A DNA stretch of 26,334 nucleotides from UBA1227 sp045642705 (GTDB lineage: Bacteria > Bacillota > Clostridia > Oscillospirales > Acutalibacteraceae): NCBI GenBank assembly GCA_045642705.1, contig JAZUJK010000023.1, positions 1 to 26,334 of the forward strand, given 5' to 3'. The notes beneath the pieces are model-generated. The model saw only the letters and a program-made list of their open reading frames with translations. It did not search any database and had not been told where the DNA came from. Shown here in pieces: positions 1-6,794 of the stretch (its first letter is position 1; each line of letters opens with the position of its first letter). A program made the position numbers and the translations under genes.

Positions 1-101
1 TAAGCTAGTAAGACCCCTTGAAGACTACAAGGTTGATAGGCAGCATGTGTAAGCGTGGTGACACGTTCAGCTAGGCTGTACTAATAGGTCGAGGGCTTGT
101 C
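1..101 (+). rRNA. rrl: 23S ribosomal RNA, 3' end (partial)
   Basis: This is the last ~100 nt of a large-subunit rRNA. It contains the conserved domain VI end, with 'actaataggtcgagggctt' at about 80-98, which is the usual 3' terminus of Firmicute 23S rRNA. The gene enters from the left edge. The exact 3' end is uncertain by a few bases. No 5S sequence follows before the terminator at 174-203. Confidence 0.95.
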
Positions 102-173
102 TATTACACACAGGAATTGCTTGTGCACTTACCCTACAGTGTTCTTTGTTCAGTTTTGAAGGTGCAAACCAAT

Positions 174-203
174 GAGAGTAGCAAATAGCTACTCTCTTTT
201 TTT
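174..203 (+). terminator. rRNA operon terminator
   Basis: A perfect 9-bp stem (GAGAGTAGC, 174-182, with GCTACTCTC, 188-196) closes a 5-nt loop and is followed by seven T residues (197-203). It lies about 70 nt after the 23S end, so it ends the ribosomal transcript. Confidence 0.93.
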
Positions 204-237
204 ATGTCTTTTTATAATTAAATGTTAAGTCATTTCC

Positions 238-266
238 TTTACAAAACACTATATAATGTATATAAT
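238..266 (+). promoter_or_regulatory. Sigma-A type promoter for the dockerin/cohesin operon
   Basis: TTTACA at 238-243 and TATAAT at 261-266 are separated by exactly 17 bp in an A+T-rich stretch, 56 bp before the first start codon. An extra TATAAT at 252-257 has no well-spaced -35 box. Transcription would start at about 273. Confidence 0.75.
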
Positions 267-321
267 TAATAATGTATATTCAATTTATAGTGGATAACTA
301 TATCCTGGGAGGTGACAGCAA

Positions 322-2373
322 ATGAGAAATGTTAAGCGCTCTATTATTGCGCTTATACTTGCGATTGCTGTCATCTTATCGCTTGGCATGTTGCCAGCGA
401 GCGCGAGAACCGTCAATAAAAAATATATTACGGAGCTCGAGAGTGCGGGATTTCCGCACGACTATGCAGTTCTTCTGGAGGAACTGCATTATCAGCATCC
501 GAAGTGGACGTTCTCGCCACTTGTAGTAGGCGCTGACTTTGACACAGTAATAGAAAAAGAGAGCAGAGATGGTTATTCTCTACTGAGCTCTGATGATGCT
601 TATCCATTGCTTCTTGCGAAGAAAAATGGAGATTATATACATACGGATGGTAGATTCGTTGAGGCAACAGATCTTGCAATTTCATATTTTATTGATCCTA
701 GAAATTTCTTAAAATATGACCGTGAGATGTTCCAGTTCCTAGATCTCAGATATCCTACATATATCAAGGATGATGAGATAGTAGAGAGCATGAAATCGCT
801 CATCGCAAACAGTGAAAAGAATACTGAAAATAAGTTGCTTGATGCAGTTGATCCAGATACGAAAGTTACCTATGCAGAGGATATCGTAAACCTGTGTAAG
901 CCTAAGGTAAATAATATAAATCCGTTTTATATTGTCGCTAAAATTTATCAAGAAGTTGGCAAGAGTTCAACTGGCACAGCGGTTTCAGGCAAGGCATTTA
1001 AGTATGATGGAGTCTCGTATCCGGCTGGATATTATAACTACTTTAATATCGGCGCAACATCAGGCTCCAATGCGGTATATAGAGGCCTGAAACGTGCATA
1101 CGATAAGGGCTGGAATACAAGATATAAGTCTATCAAGGGTGGCATTGAATTTATTGCCACATCATATACAGGCAAGGGCCAATACACCTCATATCTCACA
1201 AAATTTAATGTGAATCCAGATGGTGAATATCCTATGTATTCACATCAATATATGTCCAATTTGGTGGATCCTGCAGCGTCTGCATCAACCATCTATAAGG
1301 GCTATGTTGAGGCAGATATCTTGGACAATGTTACGATTAATTTCGTAATTCCAGTATTTAAAAACATGCCTACATTTGAAGAGACTTCCATAAAGCTTAA
1401 TGATTCAAGCAACTCGCTAAAAGGAACTCTTGATACATTTACTATTCGCGAGGAAAATTCCCCATCAGCGGCAACGATAGTAAAACTTGAAAAAGGTGCC
1501 GCGCTTACAGTTCTTGACAGGCAGCGAACTGTTGGAATGAGGGATACGACAGGCAAAACATCAAGAGGAATCAACTGGTCGCAGGTTGAAAAACCTTTCT
1601 GGTATAAGGTTAAATATGGCAATGGTGCGACAGGCTGGACGATGTTTGAAAACGCTGATGTTACAGCGACGGTGGCACTTACACTGGGTGACAGTAAGAC
1701 ACTTGGATATAAGCTGACACCAACAGTTTCCAATACGGTTCGATTCGCATCGGTTGATGAAAGCATAGTGTCGGTAGATGCTAAAACTGGTAAGATGACT
1801 GCGAAGGCAATAGGCACAACAGTTGTGATGGCTTATACAGCGACCGGCAGTGTTGACTATGTAAATGTTAAAGTTACGAAGGCTGAGCCGAAGCCGGAGG
1901 AGCCAAAACCAGAGGATCCGAAACCTGTTAATCCACCAACAACAGATGTGCCGAAGACGCTCACATCCAAGACATATAGCATCAATAGCAGCACCAAGAT
2001 GGTGAGCAAAATTGTGCCAGGTACGACGGTTTCCAAATTGGTTGCGAATCTAACGGAGGGCAAATATGTTAATGTCAAAGTAGGTAATACCACTTTGAAA
2101 AACTCCGATATAGTACCGACAGGGGCTAAAATTTCCATCGTATCCGATGGAAAAACGGTTGCGACATATACCGCAATTATACGTGGCGATATCAATATGA
2201 ATGATGGCCACGGAGATGGTAAGGTTAGTATCATTGACTTGCTCTGTGTCCGAGATTTGTTGCTCGGAACGAAGGCAATGAATGACACATATAAGGTATC
2301 GGCAGACTTAAATTCAGATGGTAGGATTTCAATTATTGACCTGCTTTCTGTTAGGGATATTTTATTAGGGTAA
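322..2373 (+). CDS. Secreted glucosaminidase-family peptidoglycan hydrolase with C-terminal dockerin
   Basis: 683 aa. Residues 1-29 are a signal peptide (basic start, hydrophobic core, ASA cleavage-type end). Residues ~45-165 match the N-terminal region usual in Firmicute endo-beta-N-acetylglucosaminidases ('ISYFIDPRNFL' at 119-130). Residues ~198-330 are a glucosaminidase (PF01832-type) domain with a candidate catalytic Glu at 211 (YQEVG), expected to cut GlcNAc linkages in cell-wall glycan. An SH3-like region (~380-446), a BIG2-like Ig domain (~452-519), a Pro/Glu/Lys linker (521-545), an X-module-like beta domain (~548-620) and a type I dockerin (621-683) follow. The second dockerin repeat, from D662, is canonical (DLNSDGRISIIDLL); the first, from D623, has about five extra residues (DINMNDGHGDGK). 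The start at 322 has GGGAGGTGA at 308-316. The next gene, 11 nt away, encodes a cohesin, the natural partner of a dockerin. Domain calls are by eye. Confidence 0.9.
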   Translation: MRNVKRSIIALILAIAVILSLGMLPASARTVNKKYITELESAGFPHDYAVLLEELHYQHPKWTFSPLVVGADFDTVIEKESRDGYSLLSSDDAYPLLLAKKNGDYIHTDGRFVEATDLAISYFIDPRNFLKYDREMFQFLDLRYPTYIKDDEIVESMKSLIANSEKNTENKLLDAVDPDTKVTYAEDIVNLCKPKVNNINPFYIVAKIYQEVGKSSTGTAVSGKAFKYDGVSYPAGYYNYFNIGATSGSNAVYRGLKRAYDKGWNTRYKSIKGGIEFIATSYTGKGQYTSYLTKFNVNPDGEYPMYSHQYMSNLVDPAASASTIYKGYVEADILDNVTINFVIPVFKNMPTFEETSIKLNDSSNSLKGTLDTFTIREENSPSAATIVKLEKGAALTVLDRQRTVGMRDTTGKTSRGINWSQVEKPFWYKVKYGNGATGWTMFENADVTATVALTLGDSKTLGYKLTPTVSNTVRFASVDESIVSVDAKTGKMTAKAIGTTVVMAYTATGSVDYVNVKVTKAEPKPEEPKPEDPKPVNPPTTDVPKTLTSKTYSINSSTKMVSKIVPGTTVSKLVANLTEGKYVNVKVGNTTLKNSDIVPTGAKISIVSDGKTVATYTAIIRGDINMNDGHGDGKVSIIDLLCVRDLLLGTKAMNDTYKVSADLNSDGRISIIDLLSVRDILLG

Positions 2374-2384
2374 AGGAGAAAAAG

Positions 2385-3953
2385 ATGAAGAAATTACTTT
2401 CAATTATTCTTGTAACAGTAATGATAATGACACTTATTGTGCCGTTGTCAGCAAGTGCTGTTGGCACTTCTCTCGAAGTTGACAAGAGTGTAGTTCGCGC
2501 TGGAGATACTCTAAAAGTAACATATAGAGTATCTGAAAAAATCGAAGGATTTGAGGCAAGAATTTCTTATGACTCAAATGTGCTTACTCTTGATAAAGTA
2601 AGCAAGAAATGCGCATGGTCATCATTTAGTGTAAATGGTGATAAAGTTGTTGCTTGGGCAGATTCTTCATCAGCTGCAGAGGCAAACAGAATGTTTACAG
2701 TTACCTTCAAGGTAAAGGATGGCGTTGCTGTTGATACCACTGCCAACATCAAGGTTGAAGGAACAGTAAAAGAAGCTGGAAAATCATCTGATTCACCTGC
2801 ATCTGCAACAACATCAGTAAAAGTTGGAGATAAATTATCTGATGAGAACAAGCTCGAGGCTCTCGAGGTTGTCGGCTATAAATTGTCCCCATCTTTTTCA
2901 CCAAATGTTACTTCTTATGCAATTGAGAATGTACCTTATGATGTATCATCTCTCAATGTAAAAGCATCAGCTGTTGATGACGATGCCAAGATTAATATCA
3001 CAGGCAAGAACTTAGATGTTGGTGTAAACACAGTAAAGGTTAATGTAACTGCACCAAATGGTGATGTTAAGACATATAAAATCAATGTTGAGAGAGAACA
3101 GGATCCAAACTATATCGCAAGTGGAGATTGTGAATTAAGTGGAATTGAAGCATCGGATGGAAAACTAAGTCCAAACTTCAATCCAGCAGTACATGAGTAT
3201 GTACTCTATGTTCCTTATGAGACTGTTCAAATCAGTCTAAAAGGTGACAAAGGAAAAGATAAAAAGAAAACAGTGACAGACGTTGAAGGTCAGTCACTGA
3301 ATGTCGGCACAAATGAAGCGACAGTTACTGTCGCTGCAGAGGATGGCGCTACAGGTGCATATAAAGTCTATGTAGTAAGAATGGATCAATTTGGCGGCGC
3401 CAATACACTCGGTGTGCCAGCAAGCCTTATCAAGTCAGAAGAGACTACAGCTAAGGATGAACCAATAGTTGCAGAAGACAATGATAAGTCAGGCGTATCA
3501 CCAATAGTAATTGCTCTTGTAGCATTTATTGCAATTCTCGTAGGTTTCGTAATTGGAATGCTTATTTTTAAGAACAAGGGCAACGATGACTCAGATGACT
3601 CGGATGACTCATATGGCAATCCAAATGATTATTTAGATGTTGAATCATATGGCTCATCAAGTTATACAAGTTCACCAGATGAATATATTGATATCTCTTC
3701 TAGCAGCAATAACTTTGCTGACATAGAATATGATGAGCCTGCTCCAAGAAGGGCTGCTAAGAAATCTGCTCCAAAGAGAACTGCTTCCAAGAAGCCTGCT
3801 CCTAAGATGGAGAGAAATGTTCCAAGCGCAGATAAGAGTAAGGATAGACAGAGGGCAACATTAAAACAGACACCTTCACAGCAGTCGTCAACTGGCTCTG
3901 AGAGAATTCAATATATCGATTACCAGACCTATATTGACAATCTCGACAAGTAG
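2385..3953 (+). CDS. Membrane-anchored cohesin protein with cadherin-like domains and cytoplasmic tail
   Basis: 522 aa. A signal peptide (1-25) leads into a cohesin-like beta-sandwich (~27-146), recognisable from the early 'VRAGDTLKVTYRVS' strand, 'GFEARISYDSNVLTL' and the late 'MFTVTFKVK'. Two cadherin-like beta-sandwich repeats follow (~154-237 and ~248-333), each with the Firmicute pattern 'LSPsFsPnvtsYai..vpy' and ending in a 'YKINVER/YKVYVVR' strand. One membrane helix (372-396) precedes a ~126-residue tail, inferred to be cytoplasmic. The tail starts acidic (DDSDDSDDS, 401-409), has Y-[LI]-D motifs at Tyr 416, 434, 510 and 516, and a Lys/Pro/Ala-rich basic part (~453-475). The gene is 11 nt after the dockerin hydrolase with AGGAG upstream, so the two are co-transcribed. 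The likely role is to hold dockerin proteins at the cell surface. The cohesin call rests on pattern and context; binding is inferred. Confidence 0.82.
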   Translation: MKKLLSIILVTVMIMTLIVPLSASAVGTSLEVDKSVVRAGDTLKVTYRVSEKIEGFEARISYDSNVLTLDKVSKKCAWSSFSVNGDKVVAWADSSSAAEANRMFTVTFKVKDGVAVDTTANIKVEGTVKEAGKSSDSPASATTSVKVGDKLSDENKLEALEVVGYKLSPSFSPNVTSYAIENVPYDVSSLNVKASAVDDDAKINITGKNLDVGVNTVKVNVTAPNGDVKTYKINVEREQDPNYIASGDCELSGIEASDGKLSPNFNPAVHEYVLYVPYETVQISLKGDKGKDKKKTVTDVEGQSLNVGTNEATVTVAAEDGATGAYKVYVVRMDQFGGANTLGVPASLIKSEETTAKDEPIVAEDNDKSGVSPIVIALVAFIAILVGFVIGMLIFKNKGNDDSDDSDDSYGNPNDYLDVESYGSSSYTSSPDEYIDISSSSNNFADIEYDEPAPRRAAKKSAPKRTASKKPAPKMERNVPSADKSKDRQRATLKQTPSQQSSTGSERIQYIDYQTYIDNLDK

Positions 3954-3976
3954 TTCTTTTTAATAATACTTATATT

Positions 3977-4009
3977 GGGTGCTCCACTATATGTTGGGGC
4001 ACCCTTTTT
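3977..4009 (+). terminator. Terminator after the cohesin gene
   Basis: GGGTGC (3977-3982) pairs with GCACCC (3999-4004). A short inner CCA/TGG pairing extends the stem, and five T residues follow. It separates the dockerin/cohesin operon from rpmG. Confidence 0.85.
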
Positions 4010-4079
4010 ATGCCTCTACAAGTTGATTAAAAAACTGCAAAAAAGCACGTAAATTAAAGAAAAATTGCTTGAAAAATGC

Positions 4080-4108
4080 TTGACGTCAATGGGGTGTTGT
4101 GGTAAACT
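4080..4108 (+). promoter_or_regulatory. Promoter for rpmG-secE-nusG
   Basis: TTGACG (4080-4085), a 17-bp spacer and TAAACT (4103-4108), with TG at 4100-4101 in the extended -10 position. It leaves an untranslated leader of about 130 nt before rpmG. Confidence 0.6.
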
Positions 4109-4114
4109 TCTTAT

Positions 4115-4247
4115 ACCTCTTATTGGAGGGTTCTTTTTTTGTGCCCATTTTTATGCAAAAAAGGGGCTGTCCATAGTAAAAAGAGGGAGGCAAGCGCCCT
4201 CCCTACGATGAGGGCAAAATTCAATCCGGTTATATGGAGGTGCCGTT
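4115..4247 (+). other. rpmG 5' leader with GC-rich hairpin
   Basis: Non-coding stretch between the promoter and rpmG. It contains a hairpin of AGGGAGG (4184-4190) with CCTCCCT (4198-4204) and no following T-run, so it is not an intrinsic terminator. It ends in the GGAGG ribosome-binding site (4236-4240) for rpmG. I do not recognise it as a named riboswitch or ribosomal leader. Confidence 0.4.
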
Positions 4248-4397
4248 ATGAGAGTTAGAGTAACACTCGCCTGCACAGAGTGCAATCAGAGAAATTACAA
4301 CACAATGAAAAACAAGAAGAACACACCTGACAGGTTGGAGATGAACAAGTACTGCAGATTCTGCAAGAAACACACTCTCCACAGAGAGACAAAGTAA
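4248..4397 (+). CDS. rpmG: 50S ribosomal protein L33
   Basis: 49 aa (begins MRVRVTLACTEC), the normal L33 length. It keeps two CxxC pairs (C9/C12 and C36/C39), so it is the zinc-ribbon (C+) form of L33, a small protein of the large ribosomal subunit near the E site. GGAGG lies 7 nt before the ATG. The order rpmG-secE-nusG is the standard bacterial arrangement. Confidence 0.95.
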   Translation: MRVRVTLACTECNQRNYNTMKNKKNTPDRLEMNKYCRFCKKHTLHRETK

Positions 4398-4411
4398 GGA
4401 GGCAGAGCTTT

Positions 4412-4903
4412 ATGGCAAATAAGAAAAAGACCACTAAAGCTACTAAACCTGAACAGTCTAAAGCAAAAGAAGAGATTAAAGAGACAGAAGAAAACGTAGA
4501 AGCTGCTGAGAAGGAAGCTCCTAAAAAGGAAGCTCCTAAGAAAGAGGCAGCTAAGAAAGAGGCAGCTAAGAAGGATGCTCCTAAGAAGGACGCTCCTAAG
4601 AAAGATTCTAAGGCTAAGAAGTCTTCTTCTACAGAGGCTACTGGCGTTAAGAAGGTTTTCGGACGTATCAAGCAATTCTTCAAGGATGTTAAGAGCGAGA
4701 CAAAGAAGATCGTTTGGAACACATGGCCTAACACAATTAAGGACACAGGCGTTGTTCTTATGGTAACAGTTGTTATCGGTGCTGGTGTTTGGATCTGCGA
4801 CTTACTTTTCCGTCAGCTTGTAGAACTTATTTATTCTCTTGCTGGTTCTGGTGCTGCTGATGCAGCAATGATCGCTTTGCAGAATCTCACCACATTGCTT
4901 TGA
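4412..4903 (+). CDS. secE: Preprotein translocase subunit SecE with Lys-rich repeat extension
   Basis: 163 aa, about 2.5 times the usual ~60 aa of Gram-positive SecE. The conserved core is at residues ~86-145: the amphipathic helix 'FFKDVKSETKKIVWNTWP' followed by a single membrane helix (~112-132). SecE clamps SecY in the Sec channel. The extra N-terminus (1-80) is very rich in Lys, Glu and Ala and holds six perfect-length 5-residue repeats, [ED]A[PA]KK, at 35-64, inferred to face the cytoplasm. A ~30-residue C-terminal addition (GSGAADAAMIALQ) is also longer than usual. An AGGAGG lies upstream of the ATG, 14 nt after rpmG, and nusG follows 14 nt downstream. The core call is firm; the role of the extension is unknown. 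Confidence 0.93.
   Translation: MANKKKTTKATKPEQSKAKEEIKETEENVEAAEKEAPKKEAPKKEAAKKEAAKKDAPKKDAPKKDSKAKKSSSTEATGVKKVFGRIKQFFKDVKSETKKIVWNTWPNTIKDTGVVLMVTVVIGAGVWICDLLFRQLVELIYSLAGSGAADAAMIALQNLTTLL
4514..4603 (+). repeat. Six tandem 15-bp units inside secE
   Basis: Six in-frame 15-bp units encode EAPKK, EAPKK, EAAKK, EAAKK, DAPKK and DAPKK, with a degenerate seventh (DSKAK) after them. The units fall into three near-identical neighbouring pairs, which suggests stepwise tandem duplication. Confidence 0.9.
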
Positions 4904-4917
4904 TGGAGGAGTTCTAA

Positions 4918-5475
4918 ATGGCAGGAATTTCCAAGTGGTATGTAATCCATACCTATTCAGGTTATGAAAACAAAGTAAAGGATAACATCGAGAAGGTTGT
5001 TGCTAATAGAAATATGCAAGACCAGATTCTCGAAGTTAAAGTACCAACTGAAATCGTAACAGAGATTAAGGAAAACGGCGAACAGAAAGAAGTTGAACGC
5101 AAGATTTTCCCAGGTTATGTACTTGTAAAGCTTGCAGTAGTTGAGGTCAAGGATGAACTCACAATGTCTGATGATGCTTGGTATGTAATCCGCAACACTC
5201 GTGGCGTTACAGGATTCGTTGGTCCAGAGAGCAAGCCAGTCCCATTGACTGAAGCAGAAGTAGCAGCTCTCGGCGTTGAGAAACGCATTGTTGAAGTTAA
5301 CTACGCAGTAGGCGACTTCGTAAATATCGTAGAAGGTCCTCTTGCAGACTTCTCCGGTACAGTTGAGGAACTTGATATCGATAAGAATTATGTTCGTGTC
5401 AAGATTTCTATGTTCGGTAGAGAGACACCAGTTGATTTCGAACTCAACCAGGTAGAACTTGCCTTAGAAAACTAA
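4918..5475 (+). CDS. nusG: Transcription termination/antitermination factor NusG
   Basis: 185 aa, normal length. The N-terminal NGN domain opens with 'KWYVIHTYSGYENKVKDNI' and includes 'FPGYVLVKL' and 'WYVIRNTRGVTGFVG'. The C-terminal KOW domain (~130-183) has 'VGDFVNIVEGPLADFSGTVEELD'. It binds RNA polymerase and couples transcription to Rho or ribosomes (family knowledge). GGAGG precedes the ATG at 4918. It is the third gene of the rpmG-secE-nusG unit; the L1-type leader and rplK follow. Confidence 0.97.
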   Translation: MAGISKWYVIHTYSGYENKVKDNIEKVVANRNMQDQILEVKVPTEIVTEIKENGEQKEVERKIFPGYVLVKLAVVEVKDELTMSDDAWYVIRNTRGVTGFVGPESKPVPLTEAEVAALGVEKRIVEVNYAVGDFVNIVEGPLADFSGTVEELDIDKNYVRVKISMFGRETPVDFELNQVELALEN

Positions 5476-5489
5476 TTTATTTTAATTTG

Positions 5490-5574
5490 GTAATTAGTGC
5501 TTTTGCACTTTGATTACGAAGACGGTCTCCGCCTTCAGTGGGAGGAATATCCAGTATATTCCGCCAATTACCAC
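5490..5574 (+). promoter_or_regulatory. L1-binding type leader of rplKA
   Basis: A structured 5' leader of three consecutive hairpins. GTAAT/ATTAC (5490-5494/5513-5517) encloses GTGC/GCAC. GAAG-CGG (5518-5525) pairs with CCG-CTTC (5529-5536). GTGG (5538-5541) pairs with CCAC (5571-5574) around GGAATAT/ATATTCC (5544-5550/5556-5562). The internal GTGGGAGG resembles the 23S rRNA L1-binding site and the Firmicute L11 operon leaders. L1 (rplA, next operon gene but one) is the expected autogenous repressor. Confidence 0.7.
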
Positions 5575-5595
5575 AATATTTTAAGGAGTGAAAAA

Positions 5596-6021
5596 ATGGC
5601 TCAGAAAATTAAAGGTTTTATTAAACTTCAAATCCCAGCCGGACAGGCAACACCAGCACCTCCTGTAGGTCCTGCACTTGGTCAGTATGGTGTTAACATC
5701 ATGGCTTTCACAAAGGATTTTAATGAGCGCACAAAGAACGACATGGGTCTTATTATCCCAGTTGTTATCACAGTTTACGCAGACAACAGTTTCACATTCA
5801 TCACTAAGACTCCTCCTGCTGCAGTCCTCATTAAGAAGGCTTGCGGCATCCAGAAGGCTTCTGGTGAACCAAACAAGAACAAAGTTGCTACAATCACAAA
5901 AGAACAGTGCCAGAAGATTGCAGAGCAGAAGATGCCTGACCTTAATGCAGCTAACATCGAAACAGCTACATCAATGATCATGGGTACAGCTCGCTCAATG
6001 GGCATCACTGTTGTTGATTAA
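5596..6021 (+). CDS. rplK: 50S ribosomal protein L11
   Basis: 141 aa, exactly the usual L11 length when translation starts at ATG 5596 (MAQKIKGFIKLQIPAGQATP), which has AAGGAG just upstream. Reading in frame from further upstream would run through the structured leader and add a non-homologous N-terminus. The N-terminal domain has the Pro-rich 'PAPPVGPALGQYGVNIMAF', and the C-terminal RNA-binding part ends 'IMGTARSMGITVVD'. L11 forms the GTPase-associated centre on 23S rRNA and is part of the stringent-response sensor. rplA follows 19 nt later. Confidence 0.97.
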   Translation: MAQKIKGFIKLQIPAGQATPAPPVGPALGQYGVNIMAFTKDFNERTKNDMGLIIPVVITVYADNSFTFITKTPPAAVLIKKACGIQKASGEPNKNKVATITKEQCQKIAEQKMPDLNAANIETATSMIMGTARSMGITVVD

Positions 6022-6040
6022 TCTTGGGAGGTAAGTGAAA

Positions 6041-6751
6041 ATGAAACATGGTAAGAAATATGTTGACGCAGCTAAGCTCGTTGACAGAACTAAAACATAT
6101 GATCCATCAGAAGCACTCGACCTTGCAGTAAAGACAGCAACAGCTAAGTTCGATGAGACAATCGAAGCTCATATCCGTCTTGGTGTTGACTCACGTCATG
6201 CTGATCAGCAGGTTCGTGGTGCAGTAATTCTTCCTAATGGAACAGGTAAGAATGTTCGCGTTGCAGTATTTGCAAAGGGCGATCAGGCTAAAGCAGCTGA
6301 GGCAGCTGGCGCTGACGTAGTTGGTGCTGATGATCTCGTTGCACGCATTCAGAATGAAAACTTCCTTGACTTCGACGTTGCTATCGCAGCTCCTGACTGC
6401 ATGGGTCTCGTTGGTCGTCTCGGTAAGGTTCTTGGTCCTCGTGGTCTCATGCCTTCACCTAAGGCTGGTACAGTAACACCTGATGTTGCTAAGGCTGTTG
6501 AGGAAGCTAAGGCTGGTAAGATTGAGTATCGTCTTGATAAGACAAACATCATCCACTGCCCAATCGGTAAGGCTTCTTTCGGTACAGATAAGCTCCTTGA
6601 GAACCTTGATGCTCTTATGGAAGCAATCGTTAAGGCTAAGCCAGCAGCACTTAAGGGTCAGTACATCAAGTCATGTGCAGTAGCATCTACAATGGGCCCT
6701 GGTGTTAAGTTTGTAGCTAACAAGTATCTTGTAGCTCCATCAGAGAAGTAA
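6041..6751 (+). CDS. rplA: 50S ribosomal protein L1
   Basis: 236 aa from ATG 6041 (MKHGKKYVDAAKLVDR). GGGAGG (6026-6031) is 9 nt before this ATG, whereas the in-frame GTG at 6035 sits only 3 nt from it, so the ATG is preferred. The L1 signature region 'VGRLGKVLGPRGLMPSPKAGTVT' (~126-148) is intact. L1 builds the mobile L1 stalk and in most bacteria also represses its own rplKA mRNA; the leader at 5490-5574 is the probable target. Confidence 0.97.
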   Translation: MKHGKKYVDAAKLVDRTKTYDPSEALDLAVKTATAKFDETIEAHIRLGVDSRHADQQVRGAVILPNGTGKNVRVAVFAKGDQAKAAEAAGADVVGADDLVARIQNENFLDFDVAIAAPDCMGLVGRLGKVLGPRGLMPSPKAGTVTPDVAKAVEEAKAGKIEYRLDKTNIIHCPIGKASFGTDKLLENLDALMEAIVKAKPAALKGQYIKSCAVASTMGPGVKFVANKYLVAPSEK

Positions 6752-6759
6752 TTTCGTAC

Positions 6760-6788
6760 TTGACATGGGATATCCCGTGTGTTAGTAT
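6760..6788 (+). promoter_or_regulatory. Promoter for rplJL
   Basis: TTGACA (6760-6765) is a perfect -35 box. A 17-bp spacer leads to TAGTAT (6783-6788), 4/6 to consensus. It starts 8 nt after the rplA stop codon, so rplJL has its own promoter feeding the L10 leader. Confidence 0.75.
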
Positions 6789-6794
6789 ATTCGT

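Noticed and set aside
101..173. Possible 5S rRNA after 23S
   Set aside because: None of the conserved 5S blocks is present and the spacer is only about 70 nt, shorter than a 5S gene.
3588..3611. GACTCAGAT/GACTCGGAT repeat as a mobile-element or CRISPR-like signal
   Set aside because: It is a short in-frame Asp/Ser run in the cohesin protein tail.
4255..4746. Long open frame on the minus strand across rpmG and secE
   Set aside because: It is a mirror of the Lys/Glu/Ala repeats in secE, giving low-complexity Ser/Leu/Phe repeats; the plus-strand genes are certain.
5497..5595. N-terminal extension of rplK from an upstream in-frame start
   Set aside because: The extra 33 residues have no ribosomal-protein similarity and run through the structured leader; the ATG at 5596 has a good ribosome-binding site and gives the exact L11 length.
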